From: Kitasatospora acidiphila
GTDB lineage: Bacteria > Actinomycetota > Actinomycetes > Streptomycetales > Streptomycetaceae
Length of the DNA: 64,000 nucleotides
NCBI RefSeq assembly: GCF_006636205.1
Contig: NZ_VIGB01000003.1
Span: 744,001-808,000, forward strand
Direction: 5' to 3'
The notes under the pieces are model-generated. The model was not told the DNA's origin. It saw only the letters and a list, made by a program, of their open reading frames with translations, and did not search any database. How positions within the stretch are numbered: position 1 is the stretch's first letter; every line of letters begins with the position of its first letter. A program made the translations under genes and the position numbers. Shown here piece by piece: positions 62,333 through 64,000 of the stretch.

Positions 62333-64000
62333 TCAGCGGGTGTCGAGGGCGCGGGCGAGCGCGGCCCGCGAGGTGATGCCGAGTTTGGGGAAGACCTTGT
62401 AGAGGTGGGCGGCGACGGTGCGGGGCGACAACTGGAGCCGCTGCCCGATCTCCTTGTTGGTCAGGCCGGTCGCGGCCAGCCGGGCGATGCGCAGTTCCTG
62501 GCCGGTCAGGGCGGACTGCGGATCGGCCGGTCCGTCCGGCAGCGGGGCCACCGCGTCGCCGGCGGCCCGCAGCTCCTCCTCGCAGCGCTGCGCCCAGACG
62601 GCCGCTCGGAGCCGGCGGAACACGTGGTGCGCCACGCGCAGCACCTCCCGAGCCCCGGGGCGGTGGCGCCGCCGCAGCCAGGAACCGTGGGCGAGCCGCA
62701 GCCGGGCCAGGTCGAACGGCCAGCGCTCGGCCCCCGGCACGGCGTACGCGGCCTGGTAGGCGGCCTCGGCACCGTCGTCCTCGGCGGCCACGGCGACGGC
62801 CGCCGCGAACAGGAAGGCGTGCCGGCCGGAGATCTCCGCGGAGCCTGCCGCGCGCGCCGCCTCGATGTGAGACCGTGCCTGAGCGTGCCGACCGGTGTGC
62901 ACGGCTGCCGTCACCAGGTCGAAGACCAGCGCGTGGTGCCAGGGCGGCCCGCTGGGCAGGTGCCCGGGCGGGGTGATCTCGCAGAAGTGCGCGTACGCCT
63001 CCTCGTAGCGCTGGTGGGCGAGCGCGACCAGGCCGTGCAGCTGGGTCAGGCGGTCGAGGACGTACCGCATCCGGGCCCGCGTGGCGGTGGGCCTGATGGC
63101 CTGGTCGATCTCCCGCAGGCCCGCCTCGTCGCCCCGCCCGGCCAGGTAGTGGGCGTAGTAGTGGCGGAACATCAAGGCGTTGCAGTGGTAGCCGAGCTCG
63201 TCCGCGATCTCGGCCTCGCGCAGGCAGACGGCCGCCTGGTCCCAGTGGCCGAGCAGGAAGTCCTGGTAGCACTTGGCCTTGGCCACGGAGCCCTGGGTGG
63301 CGTAGCCGGACAGCCCGCTGAAGCGCTGCCACAGGTCGCCCTCGGGGCAGTCGAGCGCCGAGGCGGTCCACAGCAGCAGCCAGGCCGAACCGGCCCCCTG
63401 CTCCTCCGTCATGCCGTCGGCCAGCGCCCGCAGTGCGTCGGCCGCGTGTGCTCCCGGGTCGGTCCAGGCGCGCAGGCAGAGCCGGCCCGCTTCGGACACG
63501 TTCTTCCGGTGCCGCTCCAGCGCCCGCCAGGCCCAGGGGTCGTCGGTGTAGGTGGCGGCCAGCAGCAGTTTGAAGTAGGCCTGTTCCGCCAGCCCGCCGA
63601 GGGTGTCGGCACCCGGCGCCGTCAGCCTGTCCAGGACCGCGGGCAGCAGCGCGGCGGAGGACTCGAAGTCGACGTGGTGGCTCTGGTCCGCGTAGACCGC
63701 CGCGTACGCGAACAGCGGGGCGACGTCCTCCGGAACGGTGCTGGCCCTCAGTTGCTCCACCAGGGCCGCGGTGCGGCGCAGTTGCCCGCCTCGGGCCGCC
63801 ATCACGGCGGCCCAGGTGAGCCGGCGGACCCGGTCGCAGGAGCTGGTGCTGAGGGCGGCCGCGCGTTCGAGCAGCAGGGCGCCCTCCGCGTCGCCGCCGC
63901 AGCGGGAGAGGTCGCGGCCGACCTCGTGCAGGCGGTGCGCCAGGTCCTGGTCCGGTAGCAGCGCCGCCGCCGCCTCGTGGAGCAGCCGCCGGGGGTCGTC
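62333..64000 (-). CDS. LuxR-family regulator with TPR-like domain (5' end cut by window edge)
   Basis: The 555 residues in the window have no start; the coding frame is open to base 64000. The C-terminal GerE/LuxR helix-turn-helix is LTGQELRIARLAATGLTNKE with SPRTVAAHLYKVFPKLGITS. Upstream are about 450 residues of alpha-alpha repeats (ALLLERAAALSTSSCDRVRR, HALVFDLVTAAVHTGRHAQA) like the sensor half of large LAL/MalT regulators; an N-terminal ATPase may lie outside. The AraC gene is 229 bp downstream on the same strand. Confidence 0.88.
   Translation of the reverse strand, partial: DDPRRLLHEAAAALLPDQDLAHRLHEVGRDLSRCGGDAEGALLLERAAALSTSSCDRVRRLTWAAVMAARGGQLRRTAALVEQLRASTVPEDVAPLFAYAAVYADQSHHVDFESSAALLPAVLDRLTAPGADTLGGLAEQAYFKLLLAATYTDDPWAWRALERHRKNVSEAGRLCLRAWTDPGAHAADALRALADGMTEEQGAGSAWLLLWTASALDCPEGDLWQRFSGLSGYATQGSVAKAKCYQDFLLGHWDQAAVCLREAEIADELGYHCNALMFRHYYAHYLAGRGDEAGLREIDQAIRPTATRARMRYVLDRLTQLHGLVALAHQRYEEAYAHFCEITPPGHLPSGPPWHHALVFDLVTAAVHTGRHAQARSHIEAARAAGSAEISGRHAFLFAAAVAVAAEDDGAEAAYQAAYAVPGAERWPFDLARLRLAHGSWLRRRHRPGAREVLRVAHHVFRRLRAAVWAQRCEEELRAAGDAVAPLPDGPADPQSALTGQELRIARLAATGLTNKEIGQRLQLSPRTVAAHLYKVFPKLGITSRAALARALDTR

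Overview
The window is uniformly GC-rich (G/C in most third codon positions), and its genes are tightly packed with GTG, TTG and ATG starts and many 1-8 bp start/stop overlaps. It carries typical actinomycete families: WhiJ-like XRE/HATPase regulator pairs, NB-ARC and LuxR TPR regulators, secreted small spore-associated-like proteins, sugar ABC importers without their own ATPase, and cydABDC. This points to the chromosome of a Streptomycetaceae member (Streptomyces, Kitasatospora or a close relative). I see no rRNA, tRNA, intact transposon, prophage or CRISPR array. The window looks like accessory or arm-proximal chromosome, rich in catabolism and regulation.

Layout. 1-5.4 kb: a branched-chain-amino-acid-type ABC system (lipoprotein binding protein cut by the left edge, fused LivH-LivM permease, two ATPases of which the second looks degenerate). 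5.5-8.5 kb: secreted serine hydrolase, a membrane protein, and a MerR regulator divergent from a class II aldolase with a 9+9 bp dyad between them. 8.5-12.1 kb: a three-gene unit (alpha/beta hydrolase, UDP-glycosyltransferase, HHxxxDG acyltransferase) suggesting a lipidated glycoside, headed by an unusually AT-rich control region. 12.1-15.9 kb: a kinase-like phosphotransferase, an XRE regulator divergent from an anti-sigma-type ATPase, and an AhpD/CMD-fold protein without its CxxC.

15.9-30 kb is the most coherent system: a probable N-glycan (high-mannose glycoprotein) catabolic locus. A secreted GH18 endo-beta-N-acetylglucosaminidase would release the glycan, a lipoprotein/two-permease importer would take it up, and two cytoplasmic GH38 alpha-mannosidases plus a GH5 beta-mannosidase-like enzyme would dismantle it. 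A divergent LacI repressor has matching operators (GCTAAA-nCGn-TxxAGC) at both promoters.

30-39 kb: a frameshifted gene, msrA, pntA-pntB, a CE1 esterase with a GntR regulator, a scar holding SDR and SnoaL gene stumps, an F420/NADP oxidoreductase-like gene and a SpoIIE-type phosphatase. 39-45.4 kb: cytochrome bd oxidase and its assembly exporter (cydABDC, all overlapping), preceded by three 31-bp tandem repeats. 45.4-55 kb: a redox/xenobiotic island (DUF1275, amidohydrolase, FMN reductase, flavin monooxygenase, isochorismatase, DoxX, hydrolases, Dps) with very long perfect terminator hairpins and a motif shared by two intergenic regions. 55-58.6 kb: secreted glyoxalase-fold protein, two SapA-like secreted proteins with a decayed segment between them, and a hypothetical protein. 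58.7-64 kb: three regulators (XRE-NB-ARC-TPR, AraC, LuxR), the last cut by the right edge.
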